Shown one piece after another: positions 8,263 to 17,348 of a stretch of 64,000 nt of DNA. A program made the translations under genes and the position numbers. The notes beneath the pieces are model-generated. The model was given only the letters and a program-made list of their open reading frames with translations, did no database searches and was not told the origin of the DNA. Position 1 is the stretch's first letter; each line of letters opens with the position of its first letter. Origin of the DNA: Microbulbifer sp. THAF38 (GTDB lineage Bacteria; Pseudomonadota; Gammaproteobacteria; Pseudomonadales; Cellvibrionaceae); assembly GCF_009363535.1 (NCBI RefSeq), contig NZ_CP045369.1, positions 3,483,001 to 3,547,000 on the forward strand. The letters are read 5' to 3'.

Positions 8263-8673
8263 TTACTTCACTACCCGCAAGGCAGGCTTTTTCACCGATT
8301 TCTTACCCAAACTGGTGGGTGGTGTCGGCTCTGGTGGCTCAGGGGTTTCCTCAGGCTCAAATACCATACCCTGTCCGTTTTCGCGGGCATAGATACCAAT
8401 AACCGCCCCCACGGGGACCTGTATATCGGTGGGCACGCCGCCAAAGCGCGCATTGAACCTGATGGCATAGTTATCCATCGTCAGGCCAACCACAGCGCTC
8501 TCCGAGACATTCAGCACTATCTGTCCGTCATCGTTGACATGCTGCTGGGGTACCAGGACACCAGACAGGTGGGTATCCACCAGGATATAGGGAGTGCACC
8601 GGTTATCGGTTATCCACTCATAGAATGCCCGCAAAATATAGGGGCGATTGGATGTCATAGCCGGCTTACTCAC
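8263..8673 (-). CDS. sspB: ClpXP adaptor SspB
   Basis: A 136-residue adaptor that hands ssrA-tagged and other substrates to the ClpXP protease. It has the SspB fold region (about 1-110, MTSNRPYILRAFYEWITDN at the start, GGVPTDIQVPVGAV in the substrate-binding part), a Pro/Glu-rich flexible linker and the C-terminal LRVVK motif that docks on the ClpX zinc domain. The start is GTG with GAGGATACTTCT upstream; an ATG five codons later is the alternative. It follows sspA by 10 bp, the usual pairing. Confidence 0.95.
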   Translation of the reverse strand: MSKPAMTSNRPYILRAFYEWITDNRCTPYILVDTHLSGVLVPQQHVNDDGQIVLNVSESAVVGLTMDNYAIRFNARFGGVPTDIQVPVGAVIGIYARENGQGMVFEPEETPEPPEPTPPTSLGKKSVKKPALRVVK

Positions 8674-8683
8674 AGAAGTATCC

Positions 8684-9310
8684 TCAACGCATTTCCCGTT
8701 CGTACTCAGTCAGGCTCTGCTGGAAAGCCTCGCGAGCGAACAGGCGATCCATATAATCCAGCAGTGGCTTAACCTGCTTGGTTTTGGGCAGGCTGATTTC
8801 AAATTGCTCGAGACGCCACAACAGGGGGGCCATGCAGCAATCTACCAGGGAGAACTCTTCATTAAAGAAGTACGGCAACTCGGTAAACATCGGCGCGATG
8901 CCCACGAAACTATCGCGCAGTTCCTTCCGGGCGGAAGCTGCATCCTTTCCACCCGCCAGGATCTTATCCACTAACGGACACCAGTCGCGCTCAATGCGGT
9001 GCATGATCTGGCGGCTCTGAGCGCGGGCAACCGGGTAAACCGGCAGTAGCGGCGGGTGTGGGAAACGCTCGTCCAGGTATTCCATCATTACCTTGGTTTC
9101 AAACAACACCAAATCGCGGTCTACCAGGGTCGGCAACGAATTGTAAGGGTTGAGGTCAGCGAGCTCGGCTGGTTTATCATCGGGATCGACATCAATGATA
9201 TCGACGGAAACTCCCTTTTCTGCAAGCACAATGCGCACACGGTGGCTGTAGTGGCTGCGACCATCGGAAAAGAAGGTCATTGAGGAGCGCTTGTTGGTAG
9301 GCACACCCAT
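8684..9310 (-). CDS. sspA: Stringent starvation protein A (GST-like RNAP-associated)
   Basis: A 208-residue glutathione-S-transferase-fold protein that binds RNA polymerase in starvation and acid stress. The N-terminal thioredoxin-like domain has [19 protein letters not shown] and the cis-Pro segment [11 protein letters not shown]; the helical C-terminal domain spans about 90-208. The Ser-His-Tyr-Ser-His start of helix 1 lacks a catalytic Cys, as expected for SspA. The ATG at 9310 is chosen; a TTG two codons upstream also lies near GAGGTAG. Downstream sspB confirms the call. Confidence 0.95.
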   Translation of the reverse strand: MGVPTNKRSSMTFFSDGRSHYSHRVRIVLAEKGVSVDIIDVDPDDKPAELADLNPYNSLPTLVDRDLVLFETKVMMEYLDERFPHPPLLPVYPVARAQSRQIMHRIERDWCPLVDKILAGGKDAASARKELRDSFVGIAPMFTELPYFFNEEFSLVDCCMAPLLWRLEQFEISLPKTKQVKPLLDYMDRLFAREAFQQSLTEYEREMR

Positions 9311-9360
9311 GTTCAATCTACCTCAAACTAGTCGGTCGGCAGGCGCCAACCTTTTATTCA

Positions 9361-9395
9361 AAATATAAAAGGGTGGCGGAGCAACTCCACCACCC
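9361..9395 (-). terminator. Terminator after cytochrome b/c1 gene
   Basis: An 11-bp stem with one mismatch (GGGTGGCGGAG at 9371-9381 and CTCCACCACCC at 9385-9395), loop CAA, runs on the minus strand into TTTTATATTT. It separates the bc1 operon from sspA. Confidence 0.75.
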
Positions 9396-9417
9396 ATCAA
9401 AGAGAAACCGGCGAAAC

Positions 9418-11619
9418 TTAGTGGTGTATGTCTTTCCAGTACTCGCGGTTCAACAGCCAGGCGAAGATAAAGAATACAAAAATAAACGCCAGCACGTAGA
9501 AACCAATGCGCTTGCGATCTTCAGCCATAGGCTCGGCAATGTACTCCATAAAGTTAACCAAGTCATACATAGCTTGGTCGAACTCTTCAGGATTCATGGA
9601 GCCCTTCACGCTGCCCACCTTCAGGCTGCCACAATCCGCATCCATAATGGGGTTGCCCAGCTCATCGCGCACAATCTTACCGTGGTCGCGCTTAGGGCCG
9701 GGAGCACACTCCGGCAAACCCTGCAGCTCCATCAAAACATGGGGCATAGCGACACTGGGGAATACCAGGTTGTTCACACCGGTAGCTCGGCTGTCATCCT
9801 TGTAGAAACTGCGGAGATAAGTGTAGAGCCATTCCGGGGAGCGGGAGCGAGCCACCAGCGTCAGGTCCGGCGGCGCAGCACCGAACCATACTTTGGAGTC
9901 ATCCGGGCGCATGGAGATCTCCATCAGGTTACCGATCTTGTCGTTGCCCAGAACCAGGTTCTGCATCATCAGCTCATTAGGGATATCCAGATCGGTGGCA
10001 ACGCGCTCCCAACGGGAGTAGTTGGCACTGTGACAGCCCATGCAGTAGTTGACGAAGTACTTGGCACCGCGCTGCAGGGACGGCTTGTCCTGCAGGTCGA
10101 TATCGATGTGGTCCAGCTCAACGCTGGACTCGGCACCTACCGCCTTAATCGGGATAAGGGTCAGCAGTCCGACAACCACGATACCAATAAACAGGATACC
10201 GAAAGTCTTGGCACCAGACGGGCTGGTTACACGCTCAGGCTCCGGGTATACCTCATCGCGGTTAGTAATCCACGGCAGAGCGGCAAAGAAGCCCGCCAGC
10301 AGTAGGGTTACCACAGCCATGAAGGTATTCACAGAGAGATTGGCAACGGCCATCCACAGGAACAGCACACCGAAGCCGATGCTTACAACCCAGGAACCAA
10401 TGCCTTTTTTGCTCTTCGGATTCGTCCAGACCGGCATGGTCAGGAAGAAGGCGAAGTAGAACAGAGTCGCCACCTGAGACAGGAAGTTGCGTTCAGGGGT
10501 CGGAGATTTAACACCAAGATAACCGAGGATAATAAATACCGCAGCGAACACCAGCAGCAATGCTTTAGGCAACCAGCCTTTGTAGCGGATGGAACGCACC
10601 GGGCTCTTATCCAGCCAGGGCAATACAAACAGCACCGCAATCGCCGCGCCCATAGCAACAGTACCTAGGAATTTAGCCGGCAGAGGGCCAATATCCATAG
10701 TTACTGCGCGCAACACAGCATAGAAAGGTGTGAAGTACCAAACCGGGGCAATGTGCGGCGGTGTCTTCAGCGGGTTTGCCTCTTCGAAGTTAGCGTACTC
10801 CAGGAAGAAGCCGCCCATCTCGGGGAAGAAGAACACCACGGTTGCGAAGATAAACAGGAATACCGCAATACCAACCAAGTCGTGAACAGAGTAATAGGGA
10901 TGGAAAGGCACGCCGTCTTTGGGGATACCATTCTCGTCCTTGTTCTTCTTGATCTCGATACCGTCAGGGTTATTGGAGCCCACTTCGTGCAGCGCAAGAA
11001 TGTGCAACACTACCAACAAGACCAGTACCAGAGGCAGAGCAATGACGTGCAAGGAGAAGAAACGGGTCAGAGTAATACCGGAAATCAGGTAGTCACCACG
11101 AATCCACTCCACCAGGGTGTCACCAATACCGGGAATAGCGCCAAACAGGGATACGATCACCTGGGCTCCCCAGTAGGACATCTGGCCCCAGGGCAGTACG
11201 TAGCCCATAAAGGCTTCCGCCATCAGCACCAGGTAGATACACATGCCGAAGATCCACACCAGCTCGCGGGGCGGCTTATAAGAGCCGTACATCAGACCGC
11301 GGAACATATGTAGATACACCACCACGAAGAAGGCAGACGCACCTGTCGAGTGGAGATAACGTATCAACCAACCCCACTCCACATCGCGCATGATGTATTC
11401 AACCGAGGCAAAGGCATCTTCCGCAGAAGGTGTATAGCTCATAACCAACCAGATACCGGTCAGCAGCTGGTTGACCAGCACCAGCAGGGAGAATACGCCG
11501 AAGAAGTACCAGAGGTTAAAGTTTTTGGGCGCGTAGTACTTGCCCATGTGCTTATCCCAGGCCTGGTAGATCGGCAGACGCTGATCAACCCAGTCACCGA
11601 AATTTGCTAGCCATTTCAT
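9418..11619 (-). CDS. petBC: Fused cytochrome b / cytochrome c1 of complex III
   Basis: One 733-residue reading frame carries both the cytochrome b and the cytochrome c1 subunits of ubiquinol-cytochrome c reductase. Residues 1-400 are cytochrome b: haem ligands H90/H104 and H191/H206, Qo motif PVWY at 292-295. Residues 405-450 hold two extra hydrophobic segments. A hydrophobic stretch at 473-490 ending VGAES looks like a signal peptide for c1, so a peptidase could split the product. The c1 part has the haem site CMGCH at 526-530, Met ligand probably M625 in MPHVL, and a C-terminal anchor at about 706-722. The petA stop overlaps this start by 4 bp. Bradyrhizobium FbcH is the known precedent for such a fusion. 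Confidence 0.93.
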   Translation of the reverse strand: MKWLANFGDWVDQRLPIYQAWDKHMGKYYAPKNFNLWYFFGVFSLLVLVNQLLTGIWLVMSYTPSAEDAFASVEYIMRDVEWGWLIRYLHSTGASAFFVVVYLHMFRGLMYGSYKPPRELVWIFGMCIYLVLMAEAFMGYVLPWGQMSYWGAQVIVSLFGAIPGIGDTLVEWIRGDYLISGITLTRFFSLHVIALPLVLVLLVVLHILALHEVGSNNPDGIEIKKNKDENGIPKDGVPFHPYYSVHDLVGIAVFLFIFATVVFFFPEMGGFFLEYANFEEANPLKTPPHIAPVWYFTPFYAVLRAVTMDIGPLPAKFLGTVAMGAAIAVLFVLPWLDKSPVRSIRYKGWLPKALLLVFAAVFIILGYLGVKSPTPERNFLSQVATLFYFAFFLTMPVWTNPKSKKGIGSWVVSIGFGVLFLWMAVANLSVNTFMAVVTLLLAGFFAALPWITNRDEVYPEPERVTSPSGAKTFGILFIGIVVVGLLTLIPIKAVGAESSVELDHIDIDLQDKPSLQRGAKYFVNYCMGCHSANYSRWERVATDLDIPNELMMQNLVLGNDKIGNLMEISMRPDDSKVWFGAAPPDLTLVARSRSPEWLYTYLRSFYKDDSRATGVNNLVFPSVAMPHVLMELQGLPECAPGPKRDHGKIVRDELGNPIMDADCGSLKVGSVKGSMNPEEFDQAMYDLVNFMEYIAEPMAEDRKRIGFYVLAFIFVFFIFAWLLNREYWKDIHH

Positions 11620-12215
11620 GCAGCGCCCTCCTGGTCTACACCAATCACGATTACGTCATCGCTCTCATAGGAATAAGGCGGAACCTCCAGATTGGTAGGC
11701 GCCGGAACACCAGCGTATACACGGCCAGCCATATCGTACTTGGAACCGTGACAGGGACAGAAGAAGCCCCCCATCCAGTCGTCACCACCCAGGTCGGCAG
11801 CACCGACTTCAGGGCGGTACATCGGCGCACAACCCAGGTGGGTACACAGGCCAACCAGAACCAACAGCTTCGGCTTGATAGAGCGGTTTTCCGGGTTTAC
11901 ATAAGCCGGCTGGATAGACTCCTCGGAATTGGGGTCCCGCAATAGCGGCTCCACCTTTTCCAGGTCTTGCAAAATCTCGTCGGTACGACGGACCACATAT
12001 ACCGGCTTGCCGCGCCACTCAACGGTGACCATCTGGCCCGGCTCAATTTTGCTAATGTTGTACTTAACCGGAGCACCCGCAGCTTTCGCCTTGGCACTCG
12101 GCTTCCAGGAAGCGACGAAAGGTACGGCCACCCCAACCGCACCCGCACCACCAACTACAGAGGTAGCAGCGGTTAAGAAACGGCGCCGTCCTACATTTAC
12201 ACCGTCATCACTCAT
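11616..12215 (-). CDS. petA: Rieske iron-sulfur subunit of complex III
   Basis: A 199-residue periplasm-facing protein anchored by an N-terminal Tat-type signal anchor (GRRRFLTAATS, then a hydrophobic stretch to about 36). The 2Fe-2S cluster is bound by CTHLGC (123-128 region) and CPCHGS (153-158 region). It takes electrons from ubiquinol at the Qo site of cytochrome b and passes them to c1. Its stop overlaps the start of the fused b/c1 gene in an ATGA, so the two proteins are translationally coupled. Confidence 0.96.
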   Translation of the reverse strand: MSDDGVNVGRRRFLTAATSVVGGAGAVGVAVPFVASWKPSAKAKAAGAPVKYNISKIEPGQMVTVEWRGKPVYVVRRTDEILQDLEKVEPLLRDPNSEESIQPAYVNPENRSIKPKLLVLVGLCTHLGCAPMYRPEVGAADLGGDDWMGGFFCPCHGSKYDMAGRVYAGVPAPTNLEVPPYSYESDDVIVIGVDQEGAA

Positions 12216-12356
12216 GACGTAGTTCTCCCATCACAGCGATCCCAGACAAGCCGGAAATGCGCTGGCCCAAACCCAAAAAGTCTTGAAAGAAGTCCCGCTC
12301 CGGCAGATTGCCCGCGCGAATAAACCCCACAAATCAAGCGGATACAAATCCGCGCA

Positions 12357-12385
12357 ATGTTAAAGAAAATGCCATTTTGATACAA
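12357..12385 (-). promoter_or_regulatory. Possible sigma-70 promoter of the petA operon
   Basis: On the minus strand TTGTAT (12380-12385) and TAACAT (12357-12362) are 17 bp apart, about 140 bp upstream of petA. The match is only moderate. Confidence 0.3.
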
Positions 12386-12480
12386 GGCAAAGACCTGGGG
12401 AACGTCTGGAATTGCGCGGTGAAATTGCGAGAAATTGAACAATTCCCGGTTGGAAATTCCAAATCACAACTACCGGATAG

Positions 12481-12504
12481 AAAAAAGCCCGGCAGTTGCC
12501 GGGC
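12481..12504 (-). terminator. Rho-independent terminator after rpsI
   Basis: Perfect 8-bp GC-rich stem GCCCGGCA (12487-12494) and TGCCGGGC (12497-12504) with a 2-base gap (the real loop is larger by opening the last pair), followed on the minus strand by TTTTTT. Confidence 0.9.
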
Positions 12505-12516
12505 CAAAAAGAAAGC

Positions 12517-12909
12517 TTAACGCTTGGAGAATTGCGGCTTCTTACGCGCTTTGCGCAGACCCACTTTCTTACGTTCAACTTCACGGGCGTCGCGGGTAAC
12601 AAAACCAGCGGCGCGCAGCGGTTGACGCAGCTCCTCATCGTACTGCATCAGGGCGCGGGTCAGGCCGTGACGGATTGCACCCGCCTGACCGAAGGAACCA
12701 CCACCTTTAACAGTTGCGATGATGTCGAATTTCTCGACCATGTCGACCTTTTCCAGCGGCTGACGCACGATCATGCGAGCCACCTGGCGACCAAAGTATT
12801 CGTCCAGACTGCGACCATTTACGCTGATCTTGCCTTCACCGGGTACGATGAATACACGAGCAGTGGAGGTCTTGCGGCGGCCGGTACCGTAGTATTGAGT
12901 AGTTGCCAT
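12517..12909 (-). CDS. rpsI: 30S ribosomal protein S9
   Basis: A 130-residue full-length S9, with the standard N-terminus [17 protein letters not shown], the [13 protein letters not shown] middle, and the basic C-terminal tail ending KKPQFSKR that reaches the P-site tRNA. It lies 15 bp after rplM, the conserved ribosomal pair. GGGAAGAAATCTG precedes the ATG. Confidence 0.98.
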   Translation of the reverse strand: MATTQYYGTGRRKTSTARVFIVPGEGKISVNGRSLDEYFGRQVARMIVRQPLEKVDMVEKFDIIATVKGGGSFGQAGAIRHGLTRALMQYDEELRQPLRAAGFVTRDAREVERKKVGLRKARKKPQFSKR

Positions 12910-12924
12910 CAGATTTCTTCCCGT

Positions 12925-13353
12925 TTAGATCGCCAGTTCAATCGGCTGTTGCGCCGCGTGAGGATGTTCACTACCGCCGTATACTTTCAGCTTCTTGAAC
13001 ATGGCGCGACCCAGAGGACCTTTCGGCAGCATGCCTTTAACGGCGCTTTGAATGGTGCGCTCGGGCGCTTTTTCGATCAGCTTTTCGAAGCTGATGGACT
13101 TGAGACCACCGGGATAGCCGGAGTGGCTGTGGTAGATCTTGTCTTTGGCCTTATTGCCGGTCACGCGAACCTTCTCGGCATTGATCACAATGATGTAATC
13201 GCCAGTGTCCACGTGGGGCGTGTATTCAGGCTTGTGCTTGCCGCGCAGGCGGTGGGCGATCTCGGCGGAAATACGGCCGAGGGTCTTGTCCGCAGCGTCA
13301 ACAATGTACCAGTCGCGTTTTACCGCTTCTGGCTTGGCACTGTATGTCTTCAT
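12925..13353 (-). CDS. rplM: 50S ribosomal protein L13
   Basis: A 142-residue L13 of normal length. Start at [20 protein letters not shown], which is the conserved N-terminus; a longer in-frame extension to 13422 is ruled out because the promoter's -10 lies inside it. Conserved segments [20 protein letters not shown] and the [10 protein letters not shown] loop are present. AGGTG lies about ten bases before the ATG. First gene of the rplM-rpsI operon. Confidence 0.97.
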   Translation of the reverse strand: MKTYSAKPEAVKRDWYIVDAADKTLGRISAEIAHRLRGKHKPEYTPHVDTGDYIIVINAEKVRVTGNKAKDKIYHSHSGYPGGLKSISFEKLIEKAPERTIQSAVKGMLPKGPLGRAMFKKLKVYGGSEHPHAAQQPIELAI

Positions 13354-13407
13354 GTTATAAACACCTGTAATATGACCCCCTGGTATTAGGGGCCGTCCCA
13401 CAAAAGA
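13354..13407 (-). promoter_or_regulatory. rplM mRNA leader with small hairpin
   Basis: The predicted leader is about 54 bases from the expected transcription start near 13407 to the ATG. It contains a short hairpin (CCCCT and AGGGG around an AATACC loop, near 13378-13393). In E. coli, L13 represses its own operon through the rplM leader; a similar role here is inference. Confidence 0.4.
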
Positions 13408-13413
13408 GCGCGG

Positions 13414-13442
13414 ATAGTACAAAAGGAGTGCTCGCTTTTCAA
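13414..13442 (-). promoter_or_regulatory. Sigma-70 promoter of rplM-rpsI
   Basis: On the minus strand TTGAAA (13437-13442) and TACTAT (13414-13419) are separated by exactly 17 bp. This is a strong housekeeping promoter match in the right place for a ribosomal operon. Confidence 0.75.
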
Positions 13443-13460
13443 GCGGTTTATACGATGGGG

Positions 13461-14585
13461 CTATTCCGGGCGGTGCGCCCTTTCCAGGTACTCCCTGGAC
13501 TGCATTTCCAGTAGGCGACTGACCGTGCGTTCGAACTCAAAACGCAGGTGCTGCCCGCCATAGAGTGTCTCTGCCGGCACCTCCGCAGAGATCACCAGTT
13601 TTACGCAACGATCGTAAAATTCATCCACCAGATTGATAAAACGACGCGCCTGGGCATCCATACGCTCATCAAACTTCGGCACCGCCGCCAGAAGAACCGT
13701 CTGGAATTCCCGTGCCAGTTCTATGTAATCATTTTGTGAGCGGGGACCATCGCAAAGATCGGTAAAGTTGAACCAGGCAACATCATCCGCCACCTTTAGA
13801 GCCCGAATGGGGCGCCCCTCAACCTGCAAGTCCACATTACTGCGCACTTCGCAACCGTCCACGATTAGCCGGGAGAAACTGTTGGACAGGTTTTCGTCTG
13901 CCGCCTTATCGAGCGGCGCGTGATAAAGCTCCAACAGCTCCAGAGTACGCAACCGGTAATCGGTGCCGCCATCCACATTCACCACCTTGGTATGGCGCTG
14001 TAGAAGGTCGATTGCCGGCAGGAAGCGGGCCCGCTGCAAACCATCCTTATAGAGCCCCTCCGGCACGATATTGGATGTGGCCACCAGCGTTACCCCACGG
14101 CGGAACAAGGCCTCCAAAAGGCCCGCTAGGATCATGGCATCGGCAATATCGGACACAAAGAACTCATCAAAGCAGAGCACCCGCACCCTTCGCGCAATCT
14201 TCTCGGCCACCCTTTCAAGCGGGTTTTTCTCCCCGGCATACTCTTTCAGATCCTGATGAACCTGGCGCATAAACCTGTGAAAATGGGTGCGCTGCTTCTG
14301 CTCAAACGGCAGGGACTCATAGAAGGCATCCATCAGATAGGTCTTACCCCGCCCTACCCCGCCCCAGAAATAGAGGCCCCGCTCAGGACCGACATCGGCG
14401 CCGCGCAAGCGTGAAACCAGACTTGCGAGAAAACCCCGCTTAGCCCTGGCCACCAGGCGCAGGTGCAGATCCTGCAATTCCTGAACCGCCGCCCGCTGGG
14501 ATAGGTCCTCAATAAAGTCAGGGCGCTGCAGGTCGCTCTCATAGCGTTCAAGGGGGGAATGTAAGAGAGGTTTGGCGGGCAACAT
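13461..14585 (-). CDS. zapE: Cell division ATPase ZapE (AFG1-like)
   Basis: A 374-residue AFG1/LACE1-type ATPase that in E. coli acts at the Z-ring in late division. It has Walker [10 protein letters not shown] (about 75-83) and Walker [15 protein letters not shown], followed by sensor segment [20 protein letters not shown]. The start [19 protein letters not shown] matches the family N-terminus; the frame stays open upstream to 14699 but that part lacks similarity. It sits between rplM and yhcB, a conserved neighbourhood in gammaproteobacteria. Confidence 0.93.
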   Translation of the reverse strand: MLPAKPLLHSPLERYESDLQRPDFIEDLSQRAAVQELQDLHLRLVARAKRGFLASLVSRLRGADVGPERGLYFWGGVGRGKTYLMDAFYESLPFEQKQRTHFHRFMRQVHQDLKEYAGEKNPLERVAEKIARRVRVLCFDEFFVSDIADAMILAGLLEALFRRGVTLVATSNIVPEGLYKDGLQRARFLPAIDLLQRHTKVVNVDGGTDYRLRTLELLELYHAPLDKAADENLSNSFSRLIVDGCEVRSNVDLQVEGRPIRALKVADDVAWFNFTDLCDGPRSQNDYIELAREFQTVLLAAVPKFDERMDAQARRFINLVDEFYDRCVKLVISAEVPAETLYGGQHLRFEFERTVSRLLEMQSREYLERAHRPE

Positions 14586-14954
14586 AGATGAAAATTTCTT
14601 CAACAACCGAGTAACAGGCGCGCACTCTATCAAATTCACCACCGAGCCGCCTAGGCGGGGAAGTTGCAATATATAGGTAGTACCCTTAGACCCTACCAAT
14701 TATCTGATCCCTGTCCGATTCGCCAGCCAATACGGCAATTCGGAACTGGCGGTAAATTGGCGTGTCGCAATTAACCAACAATCTTAATTGTCGGATTAAT
14801 AATCGCGTATACTGGGCCCGCTAACAGGGGGCGACAGCCACTTGCAGATGGCTACCCAGGGTCCCAAGCAATAATATTGCCCGGGTAACCACCATCCATC
14901 ACCATGCACCAGGGATCGCCAGTGCCATATAAGAGCAAGTTCGGGAGGTAGGAA
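14586..14954. other. Divergent intergenic region zapE-yhcB
   Basis: 369 bp separate the two divergent genes. A candidate -10 (TATACT, 14808-14813) for yhcB is visible with only a weak TTAATT -35 at 18 bp. A GC-rich stretch at 14826-14895 has partial inverted repeats (AGCCA/TGGCT; CCCGGG). No gene is seen. Confidence 0.5.
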
Positions 14955-15395
14955 GTGCACTCTACATCGGTATTAATTTTAGTTGGCATCCTCGGCATGA
15001 CGCTGGGTGCTTTCTTGGCCTACCTGGCGATTCGGGGACGCTCAAGTGTCGACCGCACTCAGGAGCTGGAGCAACGCCTGCGCGAGGCCAATAACAAGCT
15101 CGAGGATTTTCAGCTACAGGTCAATGAACACTTCGACCAAACCTCTCAATTGGTTCACAACCTGACCGAAAGCTACAAAGAAGTTCACGAATACCTATCC
15201 AACAGCGCCTTGAGGCTATCCAATCAGGATATAGGCCGACAAATGCTGGAAGCGGGTAGTGGCAAGCTGAAAGAAGATGACAAGCAACTCCAAGAGATGG
15301 GGCCGCCGAAAGATTGGGCGCCCAAAGAACCCGGTGCCAAAGGCACCCTCGACGAGGACTACGGCCTTGAAAAAGAGGCGCATGTAGGCAGCTAA
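14955..15395 (+). CDS. zapG: YhcB/ZapG family inner-membrane protein (DUF1043)
   Basis: A 146-residue single-span protein: membrane segment about 6-26, then a coiled coil (about 35-75, TQELEQRLREANNKLEDF) and the family motif ESYKEVHEYLSNSALRL. YhcB in E. coli links cell division, peptidoglycan and envelope synthesis. The C-terminal tail (about 100-146) is polar, with Pro, Lys and Glu. The start is GTG, fixed by GGGAGGTAGGA directly upstream. It is divergent from zapE, as in relatives. Confidence 0.9.
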   Translation: MHSTSVLILVGILGMTLGAFLAYLAIRGRSSVDRTQELEQRLREANNKLEDFQLQVNEHFDQTSQLVHNLTESYKEVHEYLSNSALRLSNQDIGRQMLEAGSGKLKEDDKQLQEMGPPKDWAPKEPGAKGTLDEDYGLEKEAHVGS

Positions 15396-15457
15396 CCGCT
15401 ACATCTTCAAAATTTCTGATCTCACTTTTTCAGTTGAGACTAGGAGAGAGGCAAAGA

Positions 15458-15481
15458 AAAAGGCGGGGTGACCCGCCTTTT
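15458..15481. terminator. Bidirectional terminator between zapG and sat
   Basis: Perfect 10-bp stem AAAAGGCGGG (15458-15467) and CCCGCCTTTT (15472-15481), loop GTGA. The A- and T-rich ends allow it to work for both converging genes. Confidence 0.85.
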
Positions 15482-15499
15482 CTCATTGAACCTGAAGAA

Positions 15500-16690
15500 T
15501 TACAGGCTCTGGTAATAATCCATCAGGATCTGCGCTACTTCCGGACGGGAGAATTCCGGCGGCGGGGCAATACCATCCCCGAGCATCTCACGCACCTTGG
15601 TGCCAGACAGCAGAATAAAGTCTTCTTTGGTGTGATCCGGCACATCACGCATCATTACCACCTTATTGAGCTTCTTTGAGTAAGCGGTGTGGTCGGCACG
15701 GAAAATTTCTATTTCCAAAGCACCCTCAGGAACCTTCTCATCGAAAATAGTCTGCGCATCAAAAGCGCCGTAGTAATCTCCAACACCAGCGTGATCGCGA
15801 CCTACGATCAGGTGGCTACAACCACAGTTCTGGCGGAATAGCGCATGTAGCACGGCTTCACGAGGACCGGCATAGAGCATATCGAAACCATAACCGGTCA
15901 CCATCACGGTATTGGCCGGGAAGTACAGCTCTACCATCTTGCGAATCGAAGCATCGCGTACCGGCGCCGGAATATCACCGGGTTTCAACTGCCCCAGCAA
16001 CATGTGAATCAGAACTCCGTCCGCCTCGACGGCTTCAAGGGCCATCTTGCACAGCTCTTCGTGGGCGCGGTGCATGGGATTACGGGTTTGGAAGGCTACT
16101 ACCTTGCTCCAGCCACGCTCGGCAAATTCGTTGCGAATTTCCACTGCTGTACGGAAGGTATCCGGAAAGTCACTAATAAAGTAACTAAAGTTCAGCACCT
16201 CAATCGGGCCTGAGATGAGCTTGCGACCAGCAGACTTAAAGGTGGTTACACCGGGGTGCTTATCATCCAGGGTACCGAAGACCTGTTCGGCCATGGTGTC
16301 CATCTGCTCATCGGAAACGGTTTCGATCGCTTCCACGTCCATTACCGCCAATACAGGATTGCCTTCAACATTCGGGTCACGCAAGGCAATTCGAGACGCG
16401 CCCTCAATTGCGCTGGTGTCTTCAACAACATTCAGCACTGGTACCGGCCAAAACAAACCATCGACTGTGCGCAGGGTGGCAGCCACACTCAGGGCATCGG
16501 CAAGATTCATATAACCGTGCAAGGGATTGAAGTAGCCCGCTCCCAGCATGACTGAGTTGGCGGCAGCGGCAGAGCTGACCACAATAGAGGGCAACGACTC
16601 CGCTTCATGCATCAACTGGTGATGCCGCTCGCTGTCATAAACAAAGCGAGGCTGCAGCTCAACACTGCCGTGGGGACGAACTAAGGACAT
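15500..16690 (-). CDS. sat: ATP sulfurylase, Sat type
   Basis: A 396-residue sulfate adenylyltransferase making adenosine 5'-phosphosulfate from ATP and sulfate. It has the N-terminal PUA-like domain and the catalytic domain with QTRNPMHRAHEE (nucleotide-binding HxxH) and GRDHAGVGDYYG. This is the monomer/oligomer Sat family, not the CysD-CysN GTP-driven pair. Start chosen at MSLVRPHGSVELQPR (16690) with GGAG seven bases upstream; the -10 box at 16740 lies upstream of the longer alternative's edge. No APS kinase or APS reductase gene is adjacent, so assimilation versus another role cannot be decided here. Confidence 0.94.
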   Translation of the reverse strand: MSLVRPHGSVELQPRFVYDSERHHQLMHEAESLPSIVVSSAAAANSVMLGAGYFNPLHGYMNLADALSVAATLRTVDGLFWPVPVLNVVEDTSAIEGASRIALRDPNVEGNPVLAVMDVEAIETVSDEQMDTMAEQVFGTLDDKHPGVTTFKSAGRKLISGPIEVLNFSYFISDFPDTFRTAVEIRNEFAERGWSKVVAFQTRNPMHRAHEELCKMALEAVEADGVLIHMLLGQLKPGDIPAPVRDASIRKMVELYFPANTVMVTGYGFDMLYAGPREAVLHALFRQNCGCSHLIVGRDHAGVGDYYGAFDAQTIFDEKVPEGALEIEIFRADHTAYSKKLNKVVMMRDVPDHTKEDFILLSGTKVREMLGDGIAPPPEFSRPEVAQILMDYYQSL

Positions 16691-16739
16691 TTTGGTCTCC
16701 AAATACAAAATTTGCCGGTTAGTCAATTATCGACTGGCT

Positions 16740-16767
16740 ATTATACGCATCTGCACAGACTGACCAA
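16740..16767 (-). promoter_or_regulatory. Promoter of sat
   Basis: A perfect TATAAT -10 (complement of 16740-16745) with TTGGTC (complement of 16762-16767) 16 bp upstream. A consensus TTGACA also occurs (16768-16773) but at 22 bp, which is too far. Confidence 0.55.
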
Positions 16768-16773
16768 TGTCAA

Positions 16774-17348
16774 ACCGATACAGAGAGGGCAGTATAGACC
16801 GCAGCTCTTTGGAGCTCGGCCGGCACAGGGAATACCGGCAACCAAAGATCCACCCCAACAACAAATACTGCACCAAGCCTTTACGTCATCAAGGGCGCAT
16901 TTTCAAATAGCGACGTATTGCTTAAACTGCAACCCCACAGAGAAGAGCCTGTGAAATACAAACCTCCAATAAGTATCAAGGGCTAATAACAGTAATCGTG
17001 AAATAGGGAGAAAGCACAGAGGAGCAACACCAAACTTTTGCGCAGATACTTCCAATCAATCCCATAGAACAGCTAAGAGGCTTTTGAAAGATTGGAGATT
17101 GATTTAGAGATACCCGTAAGATTGCTTGGAGAATTTACGGTAAATATTGATAGGGCTGCTCTGAATACTAGCCCTCTATGAATACAGGGCACCCAAGAAT
17201 AGATAGTCAATAAGCATTACAGCGGCCCACTCATGGAGGCTATGGCTGAGCACCTACTTTACACACTCCGAATAACTCTTCATCGATTCCGCTGTGGCAC
17301 TAACAAAACAACAGCAGGCTCCCTTCTCGGCGAATCCCCAACAAGACG
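16774..17348. other. Intergenic region, about 575 bp, no gene seen
   Basis: Divergent space between sat and the DegS-type protease. Frames open in it (for example 16712-16954) lack a ribosome binding site and recognisable sequence. The protease promoter sits at its right edge. Nothing else is interpretable. Confidence 0.55.

Noticed and set aside
9373..10305. Long open frame on the plus strand across the cytochrome b/c1 gene
   Set aside because: It is antisense to a gene with all catalytic residues, and its sequence is Gln/His-rich without a family; a shadow of codon bias.
10735..10746. PVWY instead of PEWY in the Qo site of cytochrome b (residues 292-295)
   Set aside because: I recall PVWY as the usual form in beta- and gammaproteobacteria, so it is not an anomaly.
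14826..14895. GC-rich inverted-repeat stretch before yhcB that might be an RNA element
   Set aside because: Pairing is short and interrupted; no known riboswitch or sRNA pattern.
16768..16773. Consensus TTGACA as -35 for sat
   Set aside because: It is 22 bp from TATAAT, beyond workable spacing; the TTGGTC at 16 bp fits better.
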